Origin: Lyophyllum atratum
Taxonomy: Eukaryota > Basidiomycota > Agaricomycetes > Agaricales > Lyophyllaceae
Reading direction: 5' to 3'
Assembly: GCA_014905825.1 (NCBI GenBank)
Contig: JACGCN010000001.1
Location: 186,001-250,000, forward strand
DNA: 64,000 nt
Part shown: piece by piece, positions 11,594 through 23,469 of the stretch
Layout of the letters: each line of letters begins with the position of its first letter
Position numbering within the stretch: position 1 is the first letter of the stretch
Notes under the pieces: generated by a model
Database searches by the model: none
Seen by the model: only the letters and a program-made list of their open reading frames with translations
What the model was told of the DNA's origin: nothing
Made by a program: the position numbers and the translations under genes

Positions 11594-12024
11594 GAGGGAC
11601 GAGGATCAAAGCATAGAGTAAGGACGAAAGGATTGTCTGAAGGCCAAGCTTCGCCGTATCAAATTCCAGGAGAGGTAAGATTACGGCTGGTAGATCTGAT
11701 TGAATCACTTCACGTGGGTACTACCCCTGCTAGCTGTCCGGTCTGAAACCAGACGATCCGCTGGGCATTGACAGAATCAAGTCCGATAATTCCATCCTGT
11801 TGAGTTTCGTCAACAATAGCTAAATCCCCAATCGAACATAGCCGTGAGCTATACCAGGTTATACCTACATATGCCCAGGAAGCGCGGAGCCAAATATGCT
11901 TGGAAGTTGGAATCTCCGTATTACGCATGCTCCCGTACCTGATCCTATTCAGGAAGAGGGTTGGCAGGCAATCAAAATGTTGTGATGCATCATCGATGAT
12001 CCAAGTAACGATCTTACTGCGCAG
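11594..12024. other. Intergenic region
   Basis: Promoter side of paralog B up to the MITE-like element. No gene is recognised. Confidence 0.4.
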
Positions 12025-12614
12025 TACAGTCGAACTTGCCTTAACCCATACCCGTCCGTGGACCGCCGGGGCTATGGGATATGACAGGCTATGGCCTTGT
12101 AGAGAGGGAGCTAAAAATAGATCGAGAAAATACCCAAAATATCAAGATTTCTGTCTCTGTATTATACCAGATTATACCATGCTAAAGTGCCTAACAAGTG
12201 TAATAATCCAACAATAGAGTATCTTTCATGTTTTTCGCCTCATCGATGACTTGCATCGAGACGGGCCGCCTGGTAAATGAGTTTGTCGGAGTTTAAATTT
12301 GGTACACCCTCCTGGTCCCTAGCGTAGATAGACGTGTGGAACATGAAAAACAACTTCGAACTTTGACTGAAGCCGCTATTCGTTCATTCTCGGTCAGTAC
12401 TCAATTCTGGACCAGCCGAAAATGAGTTTGCGGCGCATCAAACTACTACAAAAAGTATGGGTTTTGGCTAAAAAATGCTATGGGTATGGCTTATAAGGGA
12501 CCTATGGCTTATGGGTTGCAATTCCCCGCGAACCAAGTCGGTGGCCACAAAAGTCCATGGGATATTAAAGGCTATGGGTTATCACGTGTATGGGTTAGGG
12601 CAAGTTCGACTGTA
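12025..12614. mobile_element. MITE-like non-autonomous element, Tc1/mariner-type ends
   Basis: The left end CAGTCGAACTTGCC(T)TAACCCATAC at 12027 is repeated in inverted orientation at the right end (12588-12612), giving terminal inverted repeats of about 24 bp with one mismatch. Both ends are flanked by TA (12025-12026 and 12613-12614), the target duplication of Tc1/mariner/pogo elements. The 586-bp body has no open frame long enough for a transposase. It contains several short copies of a CTATGGG motif near the ends. An inserted, internally deleted element is the simplest reading. Confidence 0.7.
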
Positions 12615-12853
12615 CTGATAAGGTGCAGTGGAATCTGGTTATGATTCGGGTGTGAGCTAGCTCAAGAAGTTCATACCCATGAGTATATCATGATTTTGCG
12701 TGATCACGAAGGACCATGATGGAAAACTTCGGGAAAGCTTGCGTCAAACTCATATGATGTTTGAATTTCACGGGTGGCCAGAATCGCGGGGTCACGTGGA
12801 TTTCGTGTCTTGTCTGTTGGGGTTTGTTTACGCGTTTGTTCGAACATTCTTTC

Positions 12854-15394
12854 ATGGCAGCGACGATGCTCGCCATCTGTGCAACAGGCACCCTCACTGT
12901 CCTCGACTCTGCCATCCTCAAAGCAGCTCCTTCATCGGTATCCTCATGTCTCTCGTTAACCCAGGCAACAACCTCCAGTGCTTGGTCGCCCGACAACGCA
13001 TATCTCTTTCTAGCATCTGCTCAGATAATCCACAGATATGAGCCTACCTCGAATTCGCTGAAGGATATATATACATCAACGGAGGTGGAATTGATATCCC
13101 ATTTATTGTGTAAGGATAAAGGATTCCTCATCTACAGCGCAGCAGACAAGATTCGTCTGCTGGAATGCGGTTCGAGTGCGAAAATCACGCAAACAATCGA
13201 GTCTCACAAGTCATCGATAACATCCATCTCACTGTCGAACGACTACACACTTCTTGCATCGACATCTTCTGACGCGGTACACGTCCATAACCTGACCCTC
13301 GGATCACACACTGTCCTCAAGGGACTACCTCTCGCAGGCCAAAACATCACAACGTCCGCCTTCCACCCGCATGCACGGACGAGACTGTTGTTAGGAGTTG
13401 GAAAACAGCTTGTGGTATACGATACAACACGACCCTCGGGGCCTCTTAAGACAATCCCTTTGAATGAGGCGACTTTGGGGGAGATTGTCGCAGTGGCATG
13501 CAGCCCATTCAGTAAAACTTTGGTTGCGGTAGCCACATGTGGTGGTTACGTAGCACTGATTGACCTTGAAAAGGAAAAAGGGTATGTGCTACAAACTTAC
13601 AACAGTGTTCTCTCTAATCACCACCACACCAGGCTGTTTCGAACCCTCAATGTCAAGGTCCCATTGACTTCACTTCGGTTCTCTCCAGAGGGTGCTGCGT
13701 TATACGTCGGCACAGAGCACGGAAAGCTCCTTATCATCGACTTAAGGGCTTTAGATAGGACACCAAAGACCGTCATTATCAGTGAAACGGGCTGCCGAAT
13801 CGAGACCATGAGTATTCAGGTATGGTCGCCATTCAAATCAGACAACGTCCAACTAACTCACAATAAATAACAAAGCGAAAACTCAAGGCGGGAGAAGCCG
13901 GTGCAAAAGCCACGTCAACCGCTGCGTCCTCAGTCAAACCGATCGTGCAGCCCGAGACTAACGCATTACCATCGCGTAGGCCAGTTACGCAGACATTGAT
14001 AACTGTCTCCAAAGCAGCTTCTTCTCCAGCTCGTGCTCGCGTTGCCCGAGTAAACTCTACAGCTTCCCCTGCTCGTCGTCTTCCTTCGGCAACGTCGAAA
14101 GTTTCTGTGCCTTCTGCTAAATCAACGCCCAAGAAGCCGATGCCAGAGTTAGCGAAGAAGGTATTCTCGCCAGTACGAGACCCACTCGGGAACAGTGTCG
14201 GTGATATATCAGGTATGTTCTAAGTGTCAGCCCATCGAAACATGCTCATTATGCCGTACCATAGTGCAACTCGAGACCCTCGACGCAGTCACGAAGGCGA
14301 CTCCAGTGAAAGGCGACCGGAAAACGTCAATTTCATCTGCCCGAACTCGACTGTCCTCTTCCCCAAGGGCGCCCAGCGTGCCGGTCAGCATTTCTGCCAC
14401 CTCAACCAGAAGGACGAGTCGGGAATCCGCGTCAGAGGGAGCAGACCCACCCCGGCGGGTGAGAACGGTTCCAGCTGCTACTCGGACACGCAAAGCTACG
14501 TCGACGGCCGCAGCGACAGAGGTGGTGATGACGACCGGTTCGCGACTTACCGTTCCAGCAGCAGACACGCTGCACCCTCCACTACCACAGGTATCCTCGC
14601 GGTCTCGTGCTGCATCCTCGGCCTCCCGAGCAGGATCTGAGACGACCTCTGCGTCAGCCACCTCAAGGTCGACACGGTCTACCCGCCCTAGCTCCTCAGC
14701 CTCTCGCCCCAGCTCTTCTATATCCCGACACGACGCTGCCTCCCCGCCCCTGCCGCCCAGCACAGCCTTGCCCGTCAGCCGTACACCTTCGCCTGACCTG
14801 CCAGATATTCTTGAACCGATGACGCCTGTGCCTGCTGCCAAGAAAGGGAGATCGCAACCGGGCGTGGGCATGGGGGTTTTGGGACTAGGAACACCTGAGG
14901 TGGACCGATGGATTCGCGCTGGGAAGGGAGAGGATAACAATAGAGACAGGAAGGGGAAGGGCAAGACGGTGGGGTTTAAGGATGAGAGCAAGGGTGAGAG
15001 TGACAGTGACAGTGATGCGGAAGTGCGGCGGAAGGGAGATGCGGAGGAGAGGGAACGTGAGCGCGAGGGGAGCCTAACGATGCAGGTGTCCCCGCGCCGG
15101 CCGTCAACATCATGGGAGCCATCCCCACTGCGCCAATCCCCGGGAGGCGTAAACCTCGGCGGAGGCTCAGCGCATGACTTTCTGCGGACGATCGTGAAGG
15201 ATGTCATGTATGACTTCCAGCGGGAGACGCGAGCAGAGATGACGGGGCTGCACCTGGATCTGGTACGCATGGGGCGGGGATGGAAGAGAGAGCTGAGATC
15301 GCTGATGGAAGAGTACGGTGGGGGGATGGATGAGCTGAGAGAGGAGAATCGGAGGTTGAAGGAGGAGAACGAGAGGCTTAGGAGGGGATTCTGA
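12854..15394 (+). CDS. NEDD1: NEDD1-like WD40 protein (gamma-tubulin recruitment)
   Basis: 793 aa in four exons (12854-13581, 13633-13819, 13876-14212, 14265-15394). The N-terminal half (about 1-325) is a WD40 propeller, for example SHKSSITSISLSNDYTLLAS and TSLRFSPEGAALYVGT. The middle is a long Ser/Thr/Pro/Arg-rich disordered linker. The last 75 residues form a helical domain (DVMYDFQRETRAEMTGLHLD, then a coil ending ENRRLKEENERLRRGF). This resembles the C-terminal gamma-tubulin-complex-binding domain of NEDD1, which brings the gamma-tubulin ring complex to microtubule-organising centres. The start is the second Met block (MAATMLAICATGT), in line with the propeller start. Cell-cycle kinase sites are likely in the linker but were not assigned. 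Confidence 0.8.
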
Positions 15395-15776
15395 GGTGGG
15401 GTTCTGTATTGATCATAACGTTATGTGTATACCCCGATTCCATGCTTATGTTTATTGCTCTCTATCCTCTTTTTGAGCCTTCCAGCTTTTGCCTTTGAGG
15501 ATTTAATGCAACTGTATGGAGTTGAGACCATGGTGGAGCTCTGTGCAACTCCTGTGGCCACGAACACGTTGTATCCGGCCCAACTGCCATTCCATCGAGT
15601 TACGCTCCGCCAACTCGATTCTGCTGCCTAGGAAGGCTTCTCTATCCTGATTCCTTTCCACACAGCATTTCTCCACGCCCTTATGGCAATCAGGAGAAGG
15701 TGTCCGACATATATGGAACCGTTACCTAGTGTTCCAAAGTTCCATTGCAAACGATGGCGCATTAAATTGTACGCCG

Positions 15777-16061
15777 TTACTTCCCAGCTGATCGTCCGTT
15801 CGTCTGGGCGTCGGATGCTTGCATGAGCTCCATCATCTTTTGTGGCGAGCCATGCTTCTCCGTCCAGTCCTTCCGGAGTTTTTCCTCTGAGATGCGGAGG
15901 CGTTTCGCCCATAAGCACAGGATGTCCTTCAGTTGGCGGCTTTCGGGGATGCCACTGCCGGCGGGTCTGGGTTGAAGCATAGTGTCTGAGGGTGGAGCTA
16001 TGTAGGAAGGTGAAGCGGCGTAGTAAGATGGAGCGGCATGGCGATGGTTCATTTTGTACAC
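15777..16061 (-). CDS. Hypothetical small protein (weak)
   Basis: A 94-codon ATG-started ORF. The C-terminal half reads like a helical domain (SRQLKDILCLWAKRLRISEE, then KDWTEKHGSPQKMMELM), while the N-terminus is Tyr/Ser/Pro-rich. No family is recognised. It could be a real small gene, a remnant of a larger one, or chance. Confidence 0.3.
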   Translation of the reverse strand: MYKMNHRHAAPSYYAASPSYIAPPSDTMLQPRPAGSGIPESRQLKDILCLWAKRLRISEEKLRKDWTEKHGSPQKMMELMQASDAQTNGRSAGK

Positions 16062-16807
16062 GCCGTATACGAGATGAGGGAGTCAAGGAAGTCGAACAGG
16101 AAGTGGGGTGGTAAACTGGAATGGGCGTCCTCCGAAAGCAGGCACGGGTTTCGCGCAAACACGAACAGATGACTCGTGTCCACTGCCAGTGCCAAGATCA
16201 CCTGTTCGTCATCCGCGCATAGACGTCCTCCTCGTCGTAGTGACAGGTCCCTTCCTTTTAGCTGCTGGTGAATCCCGTCGTAGAGCTGCGCGGCCGGCAG
16301 AGACGCGATTCATTCAAAGTAAGGTACATGTCTTCGAAAGATATCACCTCATCTTTCAAAGACAACTTCGATCTTTCGGAGATGTTTAGGTATCCTCGTA
16401 AAGCACGTCTCTGGCATCTTTGCTCTGGGGTGATGTCTATCTTTGGCACTTTTAAATGAGCTGTTTTTTTCATATTAGTACCTACCGAACATTAATCATA
16501 TAATAATCCTCCGCTTTCCATAGACACGGTTGCACTCGTATAGTATAGGAAAGTATTGGTCCGTTCATTACAAAGAGACCTCTCGAAATATCCACAATGT
16601 TGCGAGCAGAAGTTCGCGCCTGAGGTACGAGAGGTCTGTTGATTAAGGACTTGCGGTTACGGCCTTCGGGGTGGCGGCGGAGCGTGGTGTTGTCCCAGAA
16701 AGCAGGCGGACGGTGTCGTTGATTGTCATCCTCGTCTGCGTGAGAGAGGCAAGGTGAGAGGAGAGACGGTGGATCAAGGTGATGGTGACGCACTGTTATC
16801 CCACCAA

Positions 16808-16858
16808 CTGGGTCCCTTTCCCTTGGTCCCCTTCCCTTGGTCCCTTTCCCTCAGCCCT
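16808..16858. repeat. Short C/T-rich direct repeat
   Basis: Three imperfect copies of a unit of about 15 bp, CCCTTTCCCTTGGTC, in tandem. Simple low-complexity sequence in the intergenic region. Confidence 0.6.
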
Positions 16859-17152
16859 CAGCCCACCTGCCGCCGTCTCACATCGCTCTTGTAGCGGGAG
16901 GGTGCATTGTCGTTCTCTGGTATGATATCTGTGGTCAAAAACCAAAAGCCCTAACCCTAGCTCTGGTGACGTGGGATGTCACGTGCAGAATCGGTCCCTT
17001 CGGTCTTAAGTCGGTCGACTCGGTCTTAAGCCATGCCGAGCGACCCCTTGGGATGGCGGTGTAGCCCGGCATTTGCTGAAGCTTGGTCACGTGTTGCGAA
17101 ACAAACAAAGGTTGGTCGATCATCGAGATCAACGTCCTTGTTCGCAACTCTC

Positions 17153-17955
17153 ATGGCTGCCCTCGTACCGCCCAACAACGCTGCGAGCGTTGCACTACCT
17201 GCCTTTCCCCAAAATCCTACCACCCTGGGCGACGTCACCAATGCCCAAGACTACCTTCAGCGATTATACAAGTCTCGAGGTCAGCTCCTCAAATCTGAAC
17301 ATGATCGATCGCGTACTAAAGTTTCAACACAGACGCCGGCATCGCCGGTGGTGCCACTGCCCACGAAATTGGGCTAGCCGAAACCTACAAAGCCGCTGTC
17401 CTCTTCTCCAGCCAGCCCGCGGGCAACGTCGTGCCGCAGTGGTTGCAGCAACTCAATAACACCGTCGAGCAACTCAATAACACCGTCGAGCAGATCCGGG
17501 ACAACGTAGCGAGTCTCAAGGCCGACGTGGCTGCTATCAAGGCCACGTCCGAAAACACGCGTCGAGTCCTTCGAAACCAGAAGCGGGCGCCTGTAGACGG
17601 CTTGCTGCCCCTCTTAAAATGGGTGAGTCTCAGCAGTTCCATGTCCGATGAGAAAAGCATCTGTGTTTACCTGGATGTGGATGTGTAGAAACCTGGCCAC
17701 GGAGCAGCGCTCGCTCGTGCCGCCACCCACCCACGCGACGTACAGCCCAATGACCTCCTCGACCCTGCCGATGACGATGTACCCACGATTGGGAGCGCTC
17801 CGCTCTTCGACTGCACTGAACCGACAGGCCTCTCAGCCCGAGAAATCGTCAAGCTCATCGTCTTCTATAACGATGATTTCAACATCGTTCGGACCGACAA
17901 CCTTACAAAGCGACGCGACAAGTATAGGTGGTTTTTGCAGAACGAAGCCTTCTAG
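17153..17955 (+). CDS. Coiled-coil protein with possible MUG135-like C-terminus
   Basis: 227 aa in three exons (17153-17279, 17333-17622, 17689-17955). The centre has a coiled coil with an exact seven-residue duplication, LNNTVEQLNNTVEQIRDNV, encoded by a tandem 21-bp repeat. The C-terminus reads LSAREIVKLIVFYNDDFNIV, then TKRRDKYRWFLQNEAF. This segment resembles the end of MUG135-domain proteins that are numerous in mushroom-forming fungi, but the assignment is tentative. No catalytic motif is visible. Both introns are GT/AG and the spliced frame is continuous. Confidence 0.6.
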
Positions 17956-18667
17956 TTCCGCCATGGGCGCTCTCTTATTGTCAGTAGCTATATCGACCCC
18001 GAATGTATTACCTCTTCCGCGCATGCCTCTCGGCCGTTCTCGCTTCTTGTGCGGGCCACTGAATGTGATTGAGTTCGAAACGTAAGTAACATGAGATTCG
18101 ATTAGCCTTGCCATCGCGAGGCGGCGATATATAACGCTATTATGATCCTTAAGAGACTGAATCTTGGGGGTCCCGCAGGCGCAACTCCTCCGCACTTGTC
18201 CCTACGGATCGTAAACGAGAAGCAGCAGTTGATGAGGCCCACCTCCCTCACAGCGGGCGTATCCGCATCGTCCTTGCCCAGCAGTGATAGTGTTCAGCTG
18301 CGGCTTGTAGTGCAGCACGCCTGACAATACATCAGGAAAAAGGTCAAGGCCTAAGTAGCCCTACGTGACCTCCGTCGGTGTTTTAGTCGGTTAGGTTAGT
18401 CCCCGGTGACCGGCGACAAAAAATTGTTGATCATGGGCGGTGAGATGCACTTCGTATGTTCGAACTTGATATCACACTCCATCGCCTGATATCTCGGACA
18501 TGAGGAATTTCCGCTTTGATACATCATTATGCGATGCTTTCGCAGTCGCGGTCTGCGGGCTAGCAGGGTATAATTAACTTTTCGAACCCTAATACCTATT
18601 CTCTATACCTATACCACTACTATCGCTGGCGGAGACTCGGATGGAATCGCTTCTTCTGAGGCCTTAA
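17956..18667. other. Intergenic region
   Basis: It separates two genes that converge here (coiled-coil protein on plus, UbiA on minus). No gene, RNA or repeat is recognised. Confidence 0.4.
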
Positions 18668-20063
18668 CTACAGCACACGCATCAGATAATCTGCCAACAT
18701 GCCAGCCCAAGCAATGTAGCCCAGATTTGTATTAGCCTGAGGCATACGCTTTAGCTTCGTCACGGTAGTAGACCGAACTTGAATACCTTGAACTTCGCCA
18801 TGCAGTCCGCAGCCACATCAGGCTTGAGCGTGGCTAGTTGCCACGTGAGATGCAGTGAAGTGCCGCCGACTGCGATAACGTAGTAGGGCCATCCGTGCTC
18901 GTTCAGAATACCAGTGTAGACCATGGCTGCCACAAACAAAACCGCGAACACCGCGAGGATTTCACGAACGTACGTCCCAAAGAGTAGGGCGGTGGATTTG
19001 ACTCCTGCCTTGATGTCATCTAATCTATCCTAGACGCAGAAATCAGACCTCCGTTATCAGAACCTAATAGCAATCATACCTGGCATCCATATATGGTATC
19101 ATAAACCATACTCCAACTGTCCAATCAATTTAGTACGGGAAAGCATGGAAGGCAAAATGGTAAACGCCTGACCAAACGGTGCCAAGGAAGAAAACGGCTG
19201 GGGCGCGGTAGGAGTCTTCTTTGACTTGGATTGCCCAGACCACGACAAAACCCCAGTTCATCGTAAAACCTAGCCCAAGGATTAAGTTTTAAATAGGGAT
19301 CGAACGTGCAACGAATCCACCTAGGAATAATTGGGGCCAGTTCGTGACACGCTTCATGAGCGGATAAAGAGCGTGCAATGGGAATATTCCGAAGGCCCCC
19401 AGGGCGATTCTGCACAGTCATCGTTAAATGCTAGACCTTCGATCGCGGGGGAAATACTAACACAAAAGGATCACTGATGCAGGTCAATAGGGCAATCGCG
19501 ATAGATAGTTCCAGGAGGAGCATGATGACCGCGCCCTTGACGGAGATCGCGCCACAAGCAAGTGGTCTATTCTTCGTGCGTTCTGTATAGAAGGGGTCAA
19601 AGGGCGAACTAACATCATATGATTGCAACAAATCGTACCAACTATGAGAAAAGATGGAACGGATGTGTCATTGCTCGGTGTTCAGCTGCAGCACTCGAAA
19701 TTACCTTGACTGTCGATTTCGCGGTCGCAGATATCGCTCCAGACGCAAGCCGCGCTGTGCACCAAGGTGGTTGCAAACAAGTAGATAGCTAGGTCATAGG
19801 CATAATCTGCTATGGGCTTCGAAGTTCGGTATGAGGCCATGGTAAGTGCCCATGCTAAAGCATCAGGTATCAGAAAGAGTATGATCCGAGGTCAGAAAAG
19901 ATGGCACACCTGCCGGCCAGAATAGCAAAGCAGTACCAGCAGGGAACCAGTGTAGACGGTTGAGCTCAAAATACAAGCGAAACTGCGACGGTGAGGGTCG
20001 CATTGGAGAGGTCAGCAAAGGAGTTCCGTCAGATGTGGACTTGGAGGTCGACATGGCGCTCAT
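18668..20063 (-). CDS. UbiA-family aromatic prenyltransferase
   Basis: Integral-membrane enzyme that joins an isoprenoid diphosphate to an aromatic acceptor. The first Asp-rich motif is SDICDREID (residues 91-99). The second is DTIYGCQDRLDD (211-222). Between them are ERTKNRPLACGAISV and YPLMKRVTNWPQLFLGFTMN. The model is 320 aa in nine exons: 20063-19910, 19854-19705, 19641-19639 (three nt), 19582-19462, 19409-19321, 19269-19173, 19116-19080, 19029-18787 and 18736-18668. No mitochondrial targeting peptide is evident in front of MSAMSTSK, so a role in secondary metabolism is at least as likely as ubiquinone synthesis. The neighbours give no cluster context. An upstream in-frame start at about 20243 is less likely. 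Confidence 0.85.
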
Positions 20064-21244
20064 GGAAGATAGATAAGAGGTACAGAGAAAACCCGGTATG
20101 CGCTCATTCTTATATGCCGCTGGACTCCGAGTCGTCGACCGAAGTGTCCATCTGAGAATGATTGCTCCCTCCCAGACCGCTGCTGCTATTCTTCTCGTCA
20201 CTCGTGCGGCGTGCGCGGTCATCTGAAACTGATGAAGGACCAAAATCGACGCTCTATCAATGGAAGATTAGGAGCCAGATACTTTTTTGAGGTCATGGAG
20301 TAAAGAAAGACATGATGGGCGAATGACCATACCATGATTAACGATGTTATTCCCAACGTCGCTGATGATGGTAGGTATATGCCTAGGAGTCATAGTGGTG
20401 GAGTGCATAAAGACGTACTATCTCAACAGAGACGGAATCAAAATACAATCACCCTTGGCGGTACAGACAGTCTTTTCTGATGAATCCCGACCACATATTT
20501 GGAATCCTGATACTGCAATGTCGACATGCAGAAATGGAACCCACCGGCTGGGAACTAGAAGCCTACTTTGTGAATAACGATGTTTGGGCGGGTTCGAGGT
20601 GTATTTTCAGGCAGAATTTTCAATTCGGAGCTTGTTTGGTGGCCGTAACCTCCATACCAGGGACAACCCTGTTTTCGTCACTGCCTCACCCTCATAGATC
20701 AACCATTTGACGGGACGCATGCTCCGGTCTATTAATTGACCTAAATTAATCGTCTTCGAAGCTGAGGCGAGAGTTGAGGAAAGCGAGGATTTACCGACAA
20801 GGTGAAGCGCAGACATATCCGTGGGTAATCCCCACCATCCCACACTTTCGTTTCGATCTGAGCGGCCTACTTGAGTAAAGCTTGCAGCTGCTTGGTGCGG
20901 CCTATAAAGCTAGAGATCTCGTAAGGCGTCTGACCCCACGAGTGCATGTTCCTCTATGGGTTCAAGAAGTTGGTGGAGCAACTGAAAGAAAGTGATCGGT
21001 CCACGGCTGTCCACGGGCATGGTCAGGTCGTCCTCGTGGTGTCGTGGTGACATCAACTTTCGTCTTGGCCAAAATTTTCGTGTTAAAAAAGATAGGAAAG
21101 AATAGGCGTAGGTGGTAGATGTAGTCGTCGCTCTAGCCATCCATGCTCGTGGGTACGGAGGAGGACGCGTAATCTTCCGTGAGGCCCGAACATGTAAAAT
21201 TCGCTCCCCCAAATATGGGTTAGCGGTACCTTGAAGTACCAAAC
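20064..21244. other. Intergenic region
   Basis: It lies between the divergent UbiA gene and the next plus-strand gene. Only short, motif-less frames are seen. Confidence 0.4.
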
Positions 21245-22692
21245 ATGGAACAAGGAACAATCAGCACGCTCTTCTGGCGGGCGCTGCGGATCTGGAGGCA
21301 TGCCCCTGCACTAGCTGCTCACTCGAAAGGAAGCAGGACGTGGTGAGTGTGCCGGTCAAATCACCATTTCAGTCACGCTGACATACTTAGACTCACACAG
21401 AACTCGAGATCGAGCATGGTTCCTTCAGGGAATCAACTTCAACAATATATCGCTGGACGAAAATAGGCTGGATGCTCTGCTCGCCGCGCTCGATACTCTG
21501 GGTATCTACGAATCCAACTTGCTAGCTCCGATCTTCCACTGGAACAAAGCTGCTAGGATGTGCCTATTCGACCGTGTTTCGCATGAACTTCGCAGCTGCC
21601 TGGCAAACTTTCCTGATCTGTACGATCAGTTCAAAACAAGTCTTGTTGATGCACCCTTTGGTTACACAACTACGCTGAAGAAAGGAATGTCCAATGGCCG
21701 AATTCAGCGCCGTATTACGCGGGGCATGTACCTCCATAATTTTGGCACATTCTGCTGATCAAGTCAAATGCAGATAAAGCAGATCGCCTCCTTCCTCCAA
21801 ATGATCTACCAAGCGGCGAGCCATGGAGCGAATAGGAAGTTAGACGAGCCCGGGAGCTTCTTCACCTCAAGGGAGAAAACATGGAGCGATATGTACAGCA
21901 CTTCCTTTCGCTGAATCCAGGTGACTTGAAGAACCATCTTCCTATCGAGAGGGCGGCTTCCCGCCGACTGAGGTCTGTGACTCAGGCTCGCTTTCCAAAA
22001 GAACCCGCAATGTAAGATATGTATTTCTCATCTCATCCCTGTCGCTAATGATGGTGACAGGCCAGCGGTAGGCGTTGCACGCAATCATAATGGCGAGGAT
22101 CTTGGGGATCCAGGAAGAAGGTTTGTGACCGGTTTGTTTTCTCGGTGAAGTTGCTCATTCCTTGGTCAGGCACCGGATACATCATGGCACTGCCCAAAAT
22201 CGTCAATTACCTCCCTCTCGTGATCGCCAGCACCAAATTCGGTCAGGGCCTCATCAGGACCACGGCAGCGGCCGAGAACGCCAGGGCTCCTGGAATATGC
22301 TCACTTGCGAGGCAGACTTCGAAACTGGCTGGCGCAGTGATCTTGATGATTTTGCCAACCGTCGTCGTTATCATCCTTACTTTCAGGAGTCGCCTCTCCC
22401 CAGATTTGTCCCCCGCCCTCCGACTCATTTCCACTACGCTGAGCAAATGCAGTTCGCGGATGATTTTTCGTACAGGCACGAGCCTGGCATCCATCCATAT
22501 TTCGGTGGGCCACCACTGACACATGGCTGGGATCTACGTTATTCAGTACCGCGCGAGAGCAATCGGACAGCAGGGCCATCCTTCTCGCGTCCTTCCTACC
22601 TTGGTGCACACCAAGATTATGATAGGGCGGTTGAAGGAGCCTTTCGCAGGGCGGACCGCGATCGTCGCTATTGGGTGGACCGCCGTTATTGA
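21245..22692 (+). CDS. Unrecognised protein with Arg/Tyr/His/Pro-rich C-terminus
   Basis: The 3' part is well supported. Exons 21844-22011, 22061-22120 and 22170-22692 splice in frame with GT/AG introns. They end in a charged, aromatic-rich tail (RRADRDRRYWVDRRY). Upstream, 21401-21727 is a clear exon (DENRLDALLAALDTLGIYES, then FHWNKAARMCLFDRVSHEL). The intron joining it to the next exon (21728-21843, 116 nt) is long for this window. The first exon (ATG at 21245, weak GTGGTG donor at 21340) is a guess that keeps frame and gives a 390-aa model. No family is recognised. The upstream exon is leucine-rich and helical. Confidence 0.5.
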
Positions 22693-23469
22693 ATCCCAGT
22701 AAGGAACCCGTGTATTAGCTAAGTTTTTCGTCAATTCTCCCATATTTATTGTATTATCAGTCATCGATTCGAATTACCATTGCTTATCAATGTCGTTCGC
22801 TTCGCGGGTTTGCTCGCGCAAGGTGCAACTTGCAAGGTGCATTCAAGCAAAGCACGTGACTTCCAGAGAATTGTTTTTTTTTCTTTGGTCAAATACATCC
22901 GCGCGACCGCGCTGTGCGTTCAGTCTGCTGTCCACTTCCTCATCATGCGACCACCCGAAACTATTGCCCGCGCGCTTCGTCGACAAGAAAGCAAGATGTC
23001 CAGAGCGATTTTCTCGCCCCTTCCAGAAACTAACTTTAGCATGATCCTCCTTCAGCGGAATAGATGATACTCAAGAATACTGATTGAGCAGGACCTCGTC
23101 TAGATGACAGTTGGCAGTCGAGGTCAACTGTAAGTTGGAAGTAGATCGATCTATTTTCCGAGTCAGCGACCTTTATAGCTCGGAGAGTCGGCCCGGAGCG
23201 CCATTGTGGCATGTTTATTGTCCTCCCGGACTTTTCTGCCAAACACCATCTCTCTCTCGTTCGGCGCCAGGTAGAATCGTGAGCATTGCTATAACGCTGG
23301 ATGTTTAGAATGAAAGCCAAGATCTGTCAAGTGGGCGCCTACTTCATGGCGCCTGACTGAGCCTGCACAGCTTCTCTCCGAAAGTACAGCTTCAAAGCTG
23401 TCCTACTAGGCTACTTATCTTACAGCACCTCTCGTCTCTTCCATTCCCCACCATCAACACTACCACCGC
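22693..23469. other. Intergenic region
   Basis: Promoter side of the dual-kinase gene. Only short frames without motifs. Confidence 0.4.

Larger units (their letters stand above)
15395..17152. other. Intergenic region with one weak ORF
   Basis: No confident gene. A short C/T-rich direct repeat of about 15 bp (CCCTTTCCCTTGGTC-like, three copies) lies at 16808-16858. A near-repeat TCGGTCTTAAG occurs twice at 16999-17030. A 94-codon minus-strand ORF is listed separately. Confidence 0.4.

Noticed and set aside
12588..12600. GGGTTAGGG telomere-like string
   Set aside because: A single copy that is part of the inverted repeat of the MITE-like element, not a telomere array.
14227..15270. 347-codon minus-strand frame
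   Set aside because: Antisense of the Ser/Thr/Arg-rich linker of the NEDD1-like gene; open only because of composition.
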